A DNA stretch of 64,000 nucleotides from positions 1,426,001-1,490,000 of the forward strand of contig NZ_CP150276.1 in NCBI RefSeq assembly GCF_037977235.1. The letters are read 5' to 3'. Each line of letters opens with the position of its first letter. The stretch's first letter is position 1. Shown piece after piece: positions 1-13,483 of the stretch. The stretch comes from Paenibacillus sp. FSL K6-0276 (GTDB lineage: Bacteria; Bacillota; Bacilli; Paenibacillales; Paenibacillaceae). Under the pieces are notes generated by a model. The model had not been told where the DNA came from and ran no database searches. It saw nothing but the letters and a program-made list of their open reading frames with translations. Made by a program: the position numbers and the translations under genes.

Positions 1-1542
1 ACACGTCATGAGCAAGGCGCTATTCATGCAGCTGACGGTTACGCTAGAGCAAGTGGTAAACCAGGGGTATGTATAGCTACATCAGGTCCCGGAGCAACAA
101 ATCTTGTAACAGGTATTGCTACAGCATATATGGACTCAACTCCATTGGTTGTAATCACAGGCAACGTTTTCTCCAGCCTGATTGGTACAGATGCATTCCA
201 GGAAGCAGACATTACTGGGATAACGATGCCAATCACTAAGCATAGCTACTTTGTAAGAGATGTAGAGGATCTCCCACGTGTTATTCATGAAGCTTTTCAT
301 GTAGCTAATACCGGACGCAAAGGACCAGTATTGATTGATATTCCGAAAGATGTGTCGGCAGCGAAAACATTGTTCACACCAGTGAAAACAGTCAATCTTC
401 GTGGCTATAACCCTTGTACAGTACCAAACAAGCTGCAGCTTGATAAGTTGGTTCGCGCTATAGAGGTTGCTGAACGTCCGATCATCATTGCAGGTGGTGG
501 AGTTATTTACTCCGGAGCACATGAAGCTATGTTCGAATTCGTGAAACGAACAGAAATTCCAATCACTACGACCTTGCTGGGTCTTGGAGCTTTCCCAAGT
601 GCTGAAGATCTTTGGATGGGAATGCCAGGTATGCATGGCACATACACCGCAAACAACGCTATTCAGCAGTGTGATTTGCTCATTAATATCGGAGCTCGAT
701 TTGATGACCGTGTTACGGGTAGGCTGGATGGCTTCGCACCTAAGGCTAAGATCGTTCATATCGACATAGACCCTGCAGAAATCGGAAAGAATGTATCTCC
801 TGATATTCCGATCGTAGGAGATGTGAAGATTGTACTGGAAATGTTGAATCCTGAGGTTGGCCGTGCATCTAATGCTGATGCTTGGAGAACACAGATTGCT
901 CAGTGGAAACTTGATCAGCCACTTCGGTATAAAGATTCAGAGACAGAGCTTAAACCACAATGGGTTATTGAGATGATCAATGACACGACTAAAGGTGAAG
1001 CTATTGTCACTACGGATGTTGGCCAGCATCAGATGTGGGCAGCACAGTACTATAAGTTCAATCATCCACGTTCATGGATCACCTCAGGCGGTCTTGGAAC
1101 GATGGGCTTCGGATTCCCATCAGCTATCGGTGCACAAATGGCACATCCTGAACGGTTGGTAGTATCGATAAACGGTGATGGCGGGATGCAAATGTGTTCT
1201 CAAGAACTTGCTATTTGTGCCATTAATAATATACCGGTTAAAATTGTAGTCATTAATAATCAGGTGCTTGGTATGGTTCGACAATGGCAAAATCTGATTT
1301 ATGATAAACGTTATAGCTATACAGACCTCGCAGGCAGTCCGGATTTTGTAAAACTGGCTGAGGCTTATGGTGTAAAAGGTCTACGGGCTACGAACAAGGA
1401 AGAAGCGCATGCTGCTTGGCAGGAAGCACTGGAAACACCGGGTCCAGTATTGGTAGAATTCGTTGTTCCAAAAGACGAGAATGTCTACCCGATGGTAACT
1501 CAAGGTTCAACCATCGATCATATGCTGATGGGGGATGAATAA
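1..1542 (+). CDS. ilvB: Acetolactate synthase large subunit (5' end outside window)
   Basis: ThDP-dependent enzyme that condenses two pyruvates to acetolactate (or pyruvate plus 2-ketobutyrate), the first common step of branched-chain amino acid synthesis. The frame is open from base 1, beginning with [20 protein letters not shown], which contains the cofactor glutamate of the N-terminal PYR domain. About 60-70 N-terminal residues are therefore missing upstream. A central domain (GGGVIYSGA) and a C-terminal ThDP/Mg site (GDGGMQM...VINNQ) follow. The stop lies 2 nt before ilvN, and the ilvN ribosome site sits inside the 3' end of this gene, so the two subunits are probably translationally coupled. 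Promoter and any T-box leader would be upstream of the window. Confidence 0.97.
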   Translation, partial: TRHEQGAIHAADGYARASGKPGVCIATSGPGATNLVTGIATAYMDSTPLVVITGNVFSSLIGTDAFQEADITGITMPITKHSYFVRDVEDLPRVIHEAFHVANTGRKGPVLIDIPKDVSAAKTLFTPVKTVNLRGYNPCTVPNKLQLDKLVRAIEVAERPIIIAGGGVIYSGAHEAMFEFVKRTEIPITTTLLGLGAFPSAEDLWMGMPGMHGTYTANNAIQQCDLLINIGARFDDRVTGRLDGFAPKAKIVHIDIDPAEIGKNVSPDIPIVGDVKIVLEMLNPEVGRASNADAWRTQIAQWKLDQPLRYKDSETELKPQWVIEMINDTTKGEAIVTTDVGQHQMWAAQYYKFNHPRSWITSGGLGTMGFGFPSAIGAQMAHPERLVVSINGDGGMQMCSQELAICAINNIPVKIVVINNQVLGMVRQWQNLIYDKRYSYTDLAGSPDFVKLAEAYGVKGLRATNKEEAHAAWQEALETPGPVLVEFVVPKDENVYPMVTQGSTIDHMLMGDE

Positions 1543-1544
1543 CA

Positions 1545-2027
1545 GTGACAAGACATACGATTTCTGTACTCGTAAATGACCAGCCGGGTGTGCTTCAGCG
1601 GGTGTCAGGTTTGTTCGGTCGCCGGGGATTTAATATTGAGAGTATTACCGTTGGTCAGTCCGAAGAGGTTGGGTTGTCTCGGATGGTCATCGTTACTCTT
1701 GGAGACCAGCACACGCTTGAACAAATTGAGAAGCAGCTCTATAAGCTAATTGATGTAATTAAGGTTGTTGATCTTGGTTCCAAGCCAATGGTTGCACGTG
1801 AGCTGGCTCTGATTAAAGTAAATGCTGATCCAAGTGAGCGTCCGGAAATTATGGGTGTAGTAGAGACTTTCCGTGCTTCAGTTGTCGACATCGGCAGCAC
1901 CTCATTGCTAGTTCAGGTAGTTGGAGATACACAAAAGATTGACGCGATGATCGAGCTTTTGAAACCTTATGGAATTAGAGAGCTGTCTCGCACAGGTATT
2001 ACGGCTATGGTACGTGGTAACTCTTAA
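1545..2027 (+). CDS. ilvN: Acetolactate synthase small (regulatory) subunit
   Basis: Regulatory partner of IlvB that confers valine feedback control. At 160 residues it has the usual length. The N-terminal ACT domain is clear (ISVLVNDQPGVLQRVSGLF then RRGFNIESITVG), followed by the second ACT-like region with KVNADPSERPE. It starts with GTG at 1545 behind a GGGGGATGA purine run within the last ilvB codons. It is followed by a 177-nt gap before ilvC that holds a structured leader. Confidence 0.96.
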   Translation: MTRHTISVLVNDQPGVLQRVSGLFGRRGFNIESITVGQSEEVGLSRMVIVTLGDQHTLEQIEKQLYKLIDVIKVVDLGSKPMVARELALIKVNADPSERPEIMGVVETFRASVVDIGSTSLLVQVVGDTQKIDAMIELLKPYGIRELSRTGITAMVRGNS

Positions 2028-2060
2028 ATACTATAATTTACGACTTTAATGGATTACTGC

Positions 2061-2089
2061 TTGATTGCATTAATCTGATATGATATGAA
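2061..2089 (+). promoter_or_regulatory. Possible sigma-A promoter in front of the ilvC leader
   Basis: TTGATT (2061-2066), a 17-nt spacer and TATGAA (2084-2089). If used, transcription would begin at about 2096, exactly at the first base of the leader hairpin. The -10 is a weak match, so ilvC may also be expressed only by read-through from ilvBN. Confidence 0.3.
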
Positions 2090-2141
2090 TGAACTTCCCG
2101 CTGAAGAGCGGGAGCTTGAAGAGCAGCTTGATCTTGTATGA
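2085..2141 (+). CDS. Possible 18-codon leader peptide ahead of ilvC
   Basis: ATG at 2085 opens an 18-residue frame, MNELPAEERELEEQLDLV, ending at TGA 2139-2141. It contains four CTT leucine codons and one valine codon and lies across the leader hairpin arms described separately. There is no good Shine-Dalgarno upstream, and the Leu codons are dispersed rather than clustered. It may be a chance frame. If the internal promoter (2061-2089) were the main one, the ATG would not be transcribed. Confidence 0.2.
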   Translation: MNELPAEERELEEQLDLV

Positions 2142-2169
2142 ATCTAGTTCTCTTGAAGCACCCGCTCTT
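2097..2169 (+). promoter_or_regulatory. ilvC leader with two competing hairpins
   Basis: A short hairpin CCCGCT-GAAG-AGCGGG (2097-2112) overlaps the left arm of a long imperfect stem. In the long stem, 2104-2123 pairs with 2150-2169: AAGAGCGGG with CCCGCTCTT, then an A/A mismatch, GCTT with AAGC, a G/G mismatch, and AAGAG with CTCTT, around a 26-nt loop. AGCGGG cannot be in both, so the foldings are mutually exclusive. No T-run follows the long stem, so it is not a standard terminator; it ends about 18 nt before the ilvC ribosome site. A role in RNA processing, stability or translation is inferred only. Confidence 0.55.
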
Positions 2170-2189
2170 TATGATGGGTCTCAAATTAA

Positions 2190-3197
<1,008 letters not shown>

Positions 3198-3229
3198 TCA
3201 TATATACTTATGATTAAATAGTGTGACCT

Positions 3230-3264
3230 TCAAATGCGGCCGTGATTTTGCGAGCCGCATTTGA
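3230..3264 (+). promoter_or_regulatory. Perfect 11-bp hairpin between ilvC and leuA
   Basis: TCAAATGCGGC (3230-3240) and GCCGCATTTGA (3254-3264) form an 11-bp stem with a 13-nt loop. The sequence after it (GAGTTTCAG) has no proper T-run, so it is more likely a processing or stability element, or a weak attenuator, than a strong terminator. The leuA ribosome site follows 19 nt later. Confidence 0.5.
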
Positions 3265-3297
3265 GAGTTTCAGCACAATCTTTAGGAGGTGCTTTGC

Positions 3298-4839
3298 ATG
3301 CGGAAAATTTATGTGTTCGATACGACGCTGCGTGACGGAGAGCAGTCGCCGGGTGTGAACCTCAACGCGCGTGAGAAAGTGGAGATCGCCTACCAGCTGG
3401 AAAAGCTGGGGATTGACCGTATGGAAGCGGGCTTTCCTGCTGCTTCGCCAGGTGATCTGGCTTCAGTAAATGCGGTAGCAAGAGCTGTAAAGAACGTCAC
3501 GATAATCGGCCTTTCTCGTTCTAGAGAGACAGATATTGATGCAGTAAAAGAAGCGCTGCAGGGGGCACAGGACCCTTGCATTCATATTTTTCTAGCCACA
3601 TCTCCTATTCACCGCCAGCATAAACTGCGGATGGATAAGGCTCAGGTGCTGGAAACTGCACAGTCAGCTATCCGATATGCTAAGAAATATTTTCCTAAAC
3701 TTGAGTTTTCTTTAGAAGACGCAGGTCGTACGGAGTATGATTTCATGGCTGAAATGGTCGGAATGGCTATTCGAGAAGGCGCCAATGTTGTTAATATCCC
3801 GGATACTGTAGGTTATCTGAATCCTTCAGAGTATGGAGCTATCTTTAAATATTTAAAAGAAAATGTGCCTGACATTGAACGCGTACAGCTCAGTGCTCAT
3901 TGTCATAATGATCTTGGTATGGCTACGGCGAATACGCTCGCTGCGATCCAGAATGGTGCGGATCAGATCGAAGGAACGATTAATGGTATTGGTGAACGCG
4001 CTGGGAACACAGCGATTGAAGAAGTTGCATTAGCGCTGGAGACACGTGCTGAATTTTTTGGCGCCAAAACTTCACTAACGTTATCCGAGATCTCTCGCAC
4101 AAGCCGTCTGGTCAGCAAGCTGACAGGTATGGTAGTACCAGGGAATAAAGCGATTGTAGGAGCAAATGCATTTGCTCATGAATCGGGTATTCACCAGGAC
4201 GGTATGCTAAAAGAGAAAACCACCTATGAGATCATGACACCGGAGACCATTGGACTTAAAGAGAGCAAATTGGTACTTGGTAAGCACTCTGGACGCCACG
4301 CTTTCCGCGATAAGTTAAGTGATTTAGGGTATGATTTATCCGAAGAAGAGCTTAATACAGCCTTTTCAAGATTTAAGGATTTGGCGGATAAGAAAAAAGA
4401 AGTGTCTGATGAAGATATTTTGGCATTGATTGAAGAGAAGCTAATTGATACGCCAGAAATATTCAAACTTCAGACGATTTACGTAACTTACGGTAATGAA
4501 GCTATTCCAACCGCCAAGGTGATTATTAATGGTCCGGAAGAGCAGCCGATCGTAGCTGTTGCCGAAGGGAATGGTTCAGTAGATGCAATCTACAATGCAA
4601 TCGATAAAGCCACAGGTGAGGAAGTTATCCTTGGGGACTATTCCATTAAATCCGTCTCTCGTGGTAAAGATGCACAGGGCGAGGTTCATGTAGTACTGTC
4701 GCAGGGCGAAGTTGCTGCACAGGGCCGTGGACTTAGCACCGATATTCTAGAAGCGAGTGCCCGTGCTTACATCGATGCGCTTAACAAGCTTCTTGAGAAA
4801 CGAAAAACTTATACCAAACGTGACCACGCTAGTCTTTAA
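3298..4839 (+). CDS. leuA: 2-isopropylmalate synthase
   Basis: Condenses acetyl-CoA with 2-ketoisovalerate, the first committed step of leucine synthesis. It is 513 residues, the bacterial LeuA1 length. The N-terminal TIM barrel has TTLRDGEQSPGVNL (residues 8-21) and the metal-binding HCHNDLGMATAN. The C-terminal regulatory domain (from about residue 390) has the alternating strands of LeuA dimer domains. ATG 3298 follows AGGAGGT with a 7-nt gap. The gene ends with an intrinsic terminator, and leuCD are not in the window. Confidence 0.97.
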   Translation: MRKIYVFDTTLRDGEQSPGVNLNAREKVEIAYQLEKLGIDRMEAGFPAASPGDLASVNAVARAVKNVTIIGLSRSRETDIDAVKEALQGAQDPCIHIFLATSPIHRQHKLRMDKAQVLETAQSAIRYAKKYFPKLEFSLEDAGRTEYDFMAEMVGMAIREGANVVNIPDTVGYLNPSEYGAIFKYLKENVPDIERVQLSAHCHNDLGMATANTLAAIQNGADQIEGTINGIGERAGNTAIEEVALALETRAEFFGAKTSLTLSEISRTSRLVSKLTGMVVPGNKAIVGANAFAHESGIHQDGMLKEKTTYEIMTPETIGLKESKLVLGKHSGRHAFRDKLSDLGYDLSEEELNTAFSRFKDLADKKKEVSDEDILALIEEKLIDTPEIFKLQTIYVTYGNEAIPTAKVIINGPEEQPIVAVAEGNGSVDAIYNAIDKATGEEVILGDYSIKSVSRGKDAQGEVHVVLSQGEVAAQGRGLSTDILEASARAYIDALNKLLEKRKTYTKRDHASL

Positions 4840-4920
4840 AATGTGCAATGTATTTTTTACTTTTTTCTAAGTAGTATTACTCTTACTATTAAGATCCAGA
4901 TGAGAATGCATTAGATACGA

Positions 4921-4958
4921 CAGGGATATGCGAGTTAAATCGCATATCCCTGTTTTTT
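4921..4958 (+). terminator. Intrinsic terminator after leuA
   Basis: CAGGGATATGCGA (4921-4933) pairs perfectly with TCGCATATCCCTG (4940-4952) around a 6-nt loop, followed by six T. This closes the ilv-leu transcript. Confidence 0.93.
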
Positions 4959-5081
4959 CATTTGGAAGAAAAAGTATGGAAAAGACTTTTACAGGACTCT
5001 GTTCAGATTATGTATAGATGTATTATTTACAATAGATGTAAGCATGGAGATTAGTAGAAGGAGATAAGATCAAGGAGGTCA

Positions 5082-5162
5082 ATGCAGAGGATAAGAGTAC
5101 TGGATTCAAAGTATAGAGCTTGGGAAAAGCACAATAAACAGTTTGAAAAAGGAGGAATTTAA
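5082..5162 (+). CDS. Possible 26-codon ORF coupled to the LPXTG gene
   Basis: ATG 5082 follows AAGGAGG (5072-5078) by only 3 nt and opens 26 codons ending at TAA 5160-5162, 3 nt before the ATG of the large surface protein. The product is basic and hydrophilic (begins MQRIRVLDSKYRAWEK). The ribosome site of the downstream gene (AAAGGAGG, 5148-5155) lies inside its last codons, which is the geometry expected for translational coupling. No similarity is recognised and the short spacing is not ideal. Confidence 0.3.
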   Translation: MQRIRVLDSKYRAWEKHNKQFEKGGI

Positions 5163-5165
5163 CAA

Positions 5166-8960
<3,795 letters not shown>

Positions 8961-8970
8961 TACACAGTAA

Positions 8971-9008
8971 TAACAAAGACACCTGATACTATCCGGGTGT
9001 CTTTGTTA
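8971..9008. terminator. Bidirectional terminator between convergent genes
   Basis: TAACAAAGACACC (8971-8983) and GGTGTCTTTGTTA (8996-9008) form a 13-bp stem with a 12-nt loop. T-rich flanks exist on both strands. It separates the LPXTG gene from the convergent response regulator. Confidence 0.85.
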
Positions 9009-9030
9009 TGTTCATAAAGTGTATTCCTTA

Positions 9031-10176
9031 TTATTGGACTCTGAGGTTTTGGAGCTCCCATTGTTCGTACCACTCTTCAACACTGGCTGGGAGTCCAATA
9101 TTGAGTTCACTTATTAATAGATCTTTGAGAATTTTGTATTGTTCTTCCACAGCGGATCGTTCCCCAATACTGTCGTAGATCTTCATTAATCCTAAATGTC
9201 CTTGTTCAAAATAGGGCTGAAGCTGCACTACCTTTTGATACACGGTGACAGCTTCGGGAACTCTGCTGCTGTCGATATAGAACTGGGCCATTCCCATAGC
9301 ATGGTGTAGCCAAATGGTGCGCAGACGTTGTCGTTCGCCCTCTGCCCACAAATAATCGTAATCTCCAAAATAATCCCCTGAATAAAGATCAAATAAGCTT
9401 TGATGTTCTGCACAATTGTCCTCTCCGATGGATTCTAGTGCAAGAATGTTGTGCTCCCACTGGGCTGCATCGATTAGCAGCGATCCGGTCTCAAGTGTAT
9501 ACCCTTCACCGCCACTGACGTTGCTGATTTGCAGGTCTACCTCACTCTGCTTCAAGCATTGCCGTACTTGATAAATGGTTGTATAAAGATGGGTAGAGGC
9601 CTTCTTAAGGCTAAAGTCTGGCCATAGTAGGTCAATCAGGGTGTCTTTACTGACGAATCGATTGCGATTATGAAGCAAGAAAGCAAACAATTCTTGTGCC
9701 TTAGAAGTTCTCCAACGGAGATTGTTTAAAGGTTGTCCTCCTCGTTCAAAACGCAGCGATTGAAAACAACGAATCGTTAGTTCATGTTCTACCTCTGTGC
9801 TTTTTGGTGCAAACCTCAATCTGTCCTCCAAGCGTTGTACTGTTTTGAGCAACCGGTCATGTCGCACAGGCTTTAAAATATAATCAATCGCATTTAACTC
9901 AAAGGCTTCCACTGCATATTGGTTATACGCGGTCACGAAAACGATATTAGCGTTTGGACAGACCTCTTGCAGAATTGCGGCAGCCTGAAGGCCGCTCACT
10001 TCAGGCATTTCTATATCAATAAAAATAACGTCAGGTTCCAATGACGGAGCCTCTTGTATGGCTTGGACAGGATCTGTATAGGACGCGACAATATGTATGG
10101 CTTTCATTTCTTTTAACATAAATTCTAACTTTACGAGAGCAAGCCGTTCATCGTCCACCAATACTGCTTGAATCAT
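9031..10176 (-). CDS. Response regulator with REC, winged-helix and BTAD domains (SARP-like)
   Basis: Cytoplasmic regulator of 381 residues. The REC domain (1-120) has the acidic pair in VLVDDERLA, phospho-acceptor Asp in IFIDIEMPEVSG, the Thr/Ala switch (FVTAY) and Lys (LKPV). A SARP-type winged helix (about 140-230, LRWRTSKAQELFAFLLH...KDTLIDLLWPD) and a C-terminal BTAD/TPR region follow. ATG 10176 is chosen because GGTGA lies 8 nt upstream; the longer TTG frame has no ribosome site. It is 50 nt downstream of the hybrid kinase gene and is its likely partner. The convergent position beside the LPXTG adhesin suggests, but does not show, that it controls surface genes. Confidence 0.87.
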   Translation of the reverse strand: MIQAVLVDDERLALVKLEFMLKEMKAIHIVASYTDPVQAIQEAPSLEPDVIFIDIEMPEVSGLQAAAILQEVCPNANIVFVTAYNQYAVEAFELNAIDYILKPVRHDRLLKTVQRLEDRLRFAPKSTEVEHELTIRCFQSLRFERGGQPLNNLRWRTSKAQELFAFLLHNRNRFVSKDTLIDLLWPDFSLKKASTHLYTTIYQVRQCLKQSEVDLQISNVSGGEGYTLETGSLLIDAAQWEHNILALESIGEDNCAEHQSLFDLYSGDYFGDYDYLWAEGERQRLRTIWLHHAMGMAQFYIDSSRVPEAVTVYQKVVQLQPYFEQGHLGLMKIYDSIGERSAVEEQYKILKDLLISELNIGLPASVEEWYEQWELQNLRVQ

Positions 10177-10226
10177 TGTTATTTCACCACTCAATATAGT
10201 ATTTTTAAGCAAAAAACAATAATCTC

Positions 10227-13200
10227 TTACTTATATTTCGGTTCATTATAGTCTGTCTGTGAATCGGAATTCTTTCGAATCGGATTTCTTTTTTCAGAAG
10301 GGATTATGAAACTTACCGAAGTTCCTTTACCTTCCTTACTTTTAATTTGCAGACCCTTACCATAGATACGTAACAGTCGTTTATGTGTATTGAGAAATCC
10401 AATCCCCCGTTTAACATTAGACTGACCGCTCAGCAGCTGCTGAAGTTGTTCAGTAGTCATGCCTTTACCATTATCAGCGACTGTGATCTCGATATCATCA
10501 GCCTGTTCTTTGAGGGATATTGACAGCGTTCCTCCTTTGGAGCGGCTTAATATACCGTGCCGGACGGCATTTTCAACGAGTGGTTGAATGGTCAGGGGAG
10601 GTAATTGGAAGTGTAGGTTCTCTGCCAAATCCCAGTTAATGGTCATCCTGTCCTCAAAGCGCTCTTTCTCTATGTACAGATAGGCACGGACAAGCTCAAT
10701 TTCGCGTTCAATGGGTATCATCGGCTCGGCGTTCAAGAAGTTAAAGCTTAAGCGTAAATAAGAGCTAAAGGCATCAATGAGGTGACTCATTCGATTAATA
10801 TCAAACGATGCCAGAGCGGATATAGAATTTAATGTGTTGAACAAGAAATGTGGTTGTATTTGCGCTTGAAGATATGCAGCTTCCACACGAAGCCGCTCGT
10901 TAACGGATTGTTTTAGATCTGTTAAGGAGCGTACCCGAGCCTTCAGTTCTATTGCATTCATAGGCTTCAATACATAGTCATTTGCACCTGAAATAAACCC
11001 GATATAAATATCTTCAGCTTGGCTTCGTACTGTTAGAAGTAGAATAGGAAGCTCAGCAATGGTGTAACGTTCACGAATTCTTTGGGTTAATTCATACCCG
11101 GACATTTGTGGCATCATTACATCTGCAATAATTAAATCCCACTGATCGGTATCTAGCAATAGTAAAGCATCATTTCCGCTGGTCACCGTAACGATTTCGT
11201 AGTCCGTGATGGAAAGTACGCTAGTAAGTATTTTTAGATTAACCGGATCATCGTCGATAGCCAAAATCTTAGGTCTTCTACCATGGGCTAATGATGCGGT
11301 ACTGGTCGCAGCCAATTTGGATAGAGTGATCATAGATGGCGTATCTGGAAATTCAGTTATTGATGGGAGCTCTGAACTAGCCTCTCGGTTGGCTGGATCG
11401 GATAAAGGCATTGTGAAGGTAAAAGTAGTTCCTTGGCCAATTGTAGAAACTACACTGATTTTCCCACCGTGAAGCTCAACTAACTGCTTACAGGTGCTTA
11501 ATCCAACCCCGATACCACCGCTAACTTCAGTCATGCTGGAGTCACCCTGTTCATAGGGCTGGAAAGCTCTAAGCAATGTTTCCTCGTCCATGCCAAGTCC
11601 AGTATCCGTAATATGAATCCGCGCCGATTTTTTGTGAATATCCGCATGGATTCTTATCGTACCTATAGTCGTATACTTAACAGCATTTTGAAGCAGATTG
11701 AACAAGATCTGAATGAGTCTTTTTTCATCAGCCACAATAGAAGGGAATGAATCTGGTATCTCCGATATTAAGGTTAAAGATTTTCCTTCCGTTAAGAACT
11801 TGAACATATCAAGCACACCAACTGCGAAGGACTGAATTTTAAGTTCTCTAAGTTGCAATTGTATATTGCTTTCACGAAGCTGGGATTGATCCAGTAGGTC
11901 GTCTACCAGAAGGGACATACTTCTTCCGACGGAAATGAGCAATTCTAAATTCTCTGCGTTCTGATGTGTTAAAGTGTCTCGCTCGCTGTCCAGAACAGTT
12001 TCGGCAATGTTAATAATGCTGTACAGCGGATTTTTCAATTCATGTGAGGTGTTTGCTAAAAAAGTATCCTTTTGCGTAACGCTTCGCTGTAGGCTTTGTG
12101 CCAGTTTTTCAGTCTGCTTCGTATTCCAGTGATAACGTTTAAACCCAAAAGTTGCAAAACACAAAAACGCAATAATTAGATCAAAAGGATAATAGGTAAC
12201 ATTAATCCAGTTAAAATTCTTGAACATTCCCCAAAGCGAGCTGTTAACGATGGCAAGCATGGATAACAACAGAAAAATAGAGCCATCGTAATTTTTAAGA
12301 ATAGACCTCAGAAGAAGAATAACAACTCCTAATGCCAAAACAAGTAAATTTATGACGAAAATTGGCGTATGAAATTCATAATAGTGGACAACAGGTCCAA
12401 ATAATATGAAAAGAATATGCATCATGGACAGGATGGTCAGGATACGAACACTTTTTATTTTAACATCCTCGAACAAAAGATATTTGCTTGTCAGCAGGAT
12501 AAAAATAAAAGTGGAAATATAAGAGATGAACAATAGTTTCAGGTCCCATTGATAGTTGAAGGGAAGTTTGTGCAGTAAAATCTTGTCATCATCTATGAGT
12601 ACGGTAGTTATGGCTGAAATTACTAATATAAAAAAATATATTAGCATCTTTTGCCGCGGCCCAATGATATATAATATTGCTGCATAGATTGCATGAATTA
12701 GAAGTACTACACATAATAACAGTTGAAAGCCTATGGAAATGAACCTTTGATGTATTAGAGCTTTTTCGCTGCCGAATAAAATGGGTTTGGAAATACCGCC
12801 TTTATGGGCTAAGGAGTAGCTGGCTGCATGAATCACAATTTCAATCTCACTCTTATCGGTTGTAAAAGAAACTGAGTAAGGTAATACACGAGCAATATAG
12901 TCCTCTTTATTCGCAGAAGGTGAACCTGAACTGCCCAGCAGTTCACCATTTATATAAATTTCCGAAGAAGTCTGAATCCCGGATATGAGGATACCATATG
13001 ACTGCTTTGCATTTTTATTTATAAGAACACGCAGACGATAGGAGCCGTAACCATAAGCAGGCTTTTCGCCATGACTAATAGCATCGTTCCACTGCCCCGG
13101 TACTTGTATATATTTTTTAGTGGTAGCTTTAGTTAGAGATTCTTTATTGAACGTGGGAAGCAGCATATTAGGATAGAACTCCCATTGTCCTTTTAAGGTA

Positions 13201-13391
13201 AGGAGCTTGTCTTGATTCAATTCTGTATCCCGTAAATCGAGTACTCCTTTGACTAATTGTGGTTGTATAGCGTTAGGCGAAGCCCATACCCATAGGATAC
13301 GAAAGCCAGTAAGTACAGTTAGAAAAAGTACAATAATTAGGAAGAGTTTTCTTTTTGTCATAATAGTTAAACAGTATTCGACATGTAACAA
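10227..13391 (-). CDS. Hybrid sensor kinase: 7TM sensor, HisKA-HATPase, REC, LytS-type kinase
   Basis: A 1054-residue membrane sensor. An N-terminal anchor is followed by an extracytoplasmic jelly-roll-like domain (about 45-210, DISMED2-like) and seven predicted membrane helices (about 215-420). Then come HisKA (FLANTSHELKNPLYSI, about 449), HATPase (NAVKYTT, DTGLGM), a REC domain (LAIDDDPVN about 706, acceptor Asp in IADVMMPQMSG) and a second kinase of LytS type (QIQPHFLFNTLNS about 847; NAVRHG; DNGKGM). Two complete kinase modules around a receiver suggest an internal phosphorelay feeding the adjacent regulator. TTG 13391 has AAAGGA 5 nt upstream, while the in-frame ATG at 13361 has no ribosome site. 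It is divergent from the ECF sigma operon. Confidence 0.88.
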   Translation of the reverse strand: MLHVEYCLTIMTKRKLFLIIVLFLTVLTGFRILWVWASPNAIQPQLVKGVLDLRDTELNQDKLLTLKGQWEFYPNMLLPTFNKESLTKATTKKYIQVPGQWNDAISHGEKPAYGYGSYRLRVLINKNAKQSYGILISGIQTSSEIYINGELLGSSGSPSANKEDYIARVLPYSVSFTTDKSEIEIVIHAASYSLAHKGGISKPILFGSEKALIHQRFISIGFQLLLCVVLLIHAIYAAILYIIGPRQKMLIYFFILVISAITTVLIDDDKILLHKLPFNYQWDLKLLFISYISTFIFILLTSKYLLFEDVKIKSVRILTILSMMHILFILFGPVVHYYEFHTPIFVINLLVLALGVVILLLRSILKNYDGSIFLLLSMLAIVNSSLWGMFKNFNWINVTYYPFDLIIAFLCFATFGFKRYHWNTKQTEKLAQSLQRSVTQKDTFLANTSHELKNPLYSIINIAETVLDSERDTLTHQNAENLELLISVGRSMSLLVDDLLDQSQLRESNIQLQLRELKIQSFAVGVLDMFKFLTEGKSLTLISEIPDSFPSIVADEKRLIQILFNLLQNAVKYTTIGTIRIHADIHKKSARIHITDTGLGMDEETLLRAFQPYEQGDSSMTEVSGGIGVGLSTCKQLVELHGGKISVVSTIGQGTTFTFTMPLSDPANREASSELPSITEFPDTPSMITLSKLAATSTASLAHGRRPKILAIDDDPVNLKILTSVLSITDYEIVTVTSGNDALLLLDTDQWDLIIADVMMPQMSGYELTQRIRERYTIAELPILLLTVRSQAEDIYIGFISGANDYVLKPMNAIELKARVRSLTDLKQSVNERLRVEAAYLQAQIQPHFLFNTLNSISALASFDINRMSHLIDAFSSYLRLSFNFLNAEPMIPIEREIELVRAYLYIEKERFEDRMTINWDLAENLHFQLPPLTIQPLVENAVRHGILSRSKGGTLSISLKEQADDIEITVADNGKGMTTEQLQQLLSGQSNVKRGIGFLNTHKRLLRIYGKGLQIKSKEGKGTSVSFIIPSEKRNPIRKNSDSQTDYNEPKYK

Positions 13392-13443
13392 GATATTCCT
13401 TTCTCGAAAATATTTCGAAAATCCAAAAAAAGCTGAAGCAAGT

Positions 13444-13470
13444 TGCAGGGGATTAGATTTGGCCGGCGTC
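13444..13470 (+). promoter_or_regulatory. Candidate ECF-type autoregulated promoter
   Basis: TGCAGG (13444-13449), a 17-nt spacer and CGTC (13467-13470) lie just ahead of the ECF sigma gene. CGTC is the usual -10 core of extracytoplasmic-function promoters in Bacilli. The -35 is not a perfect TGAAAC/TGCAAC match. Autoregulation is inferred from family behaviour. Confidence 0.35.
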
Positions 13471-13483
13471 TAACGTAATGTAG

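Noticed and set aside
136..759. 207-codon antisense frame in ilvB
   Set aside because: Shadow of a highly conserved gene; no start signal and no recognisable domain.
3198..3297. T-box or terminator between ilvC and leuA
   Set aside because: A clean hairpin exists (3230-3264) but there is no T-run and no T-box sequence, so neither call is supported.
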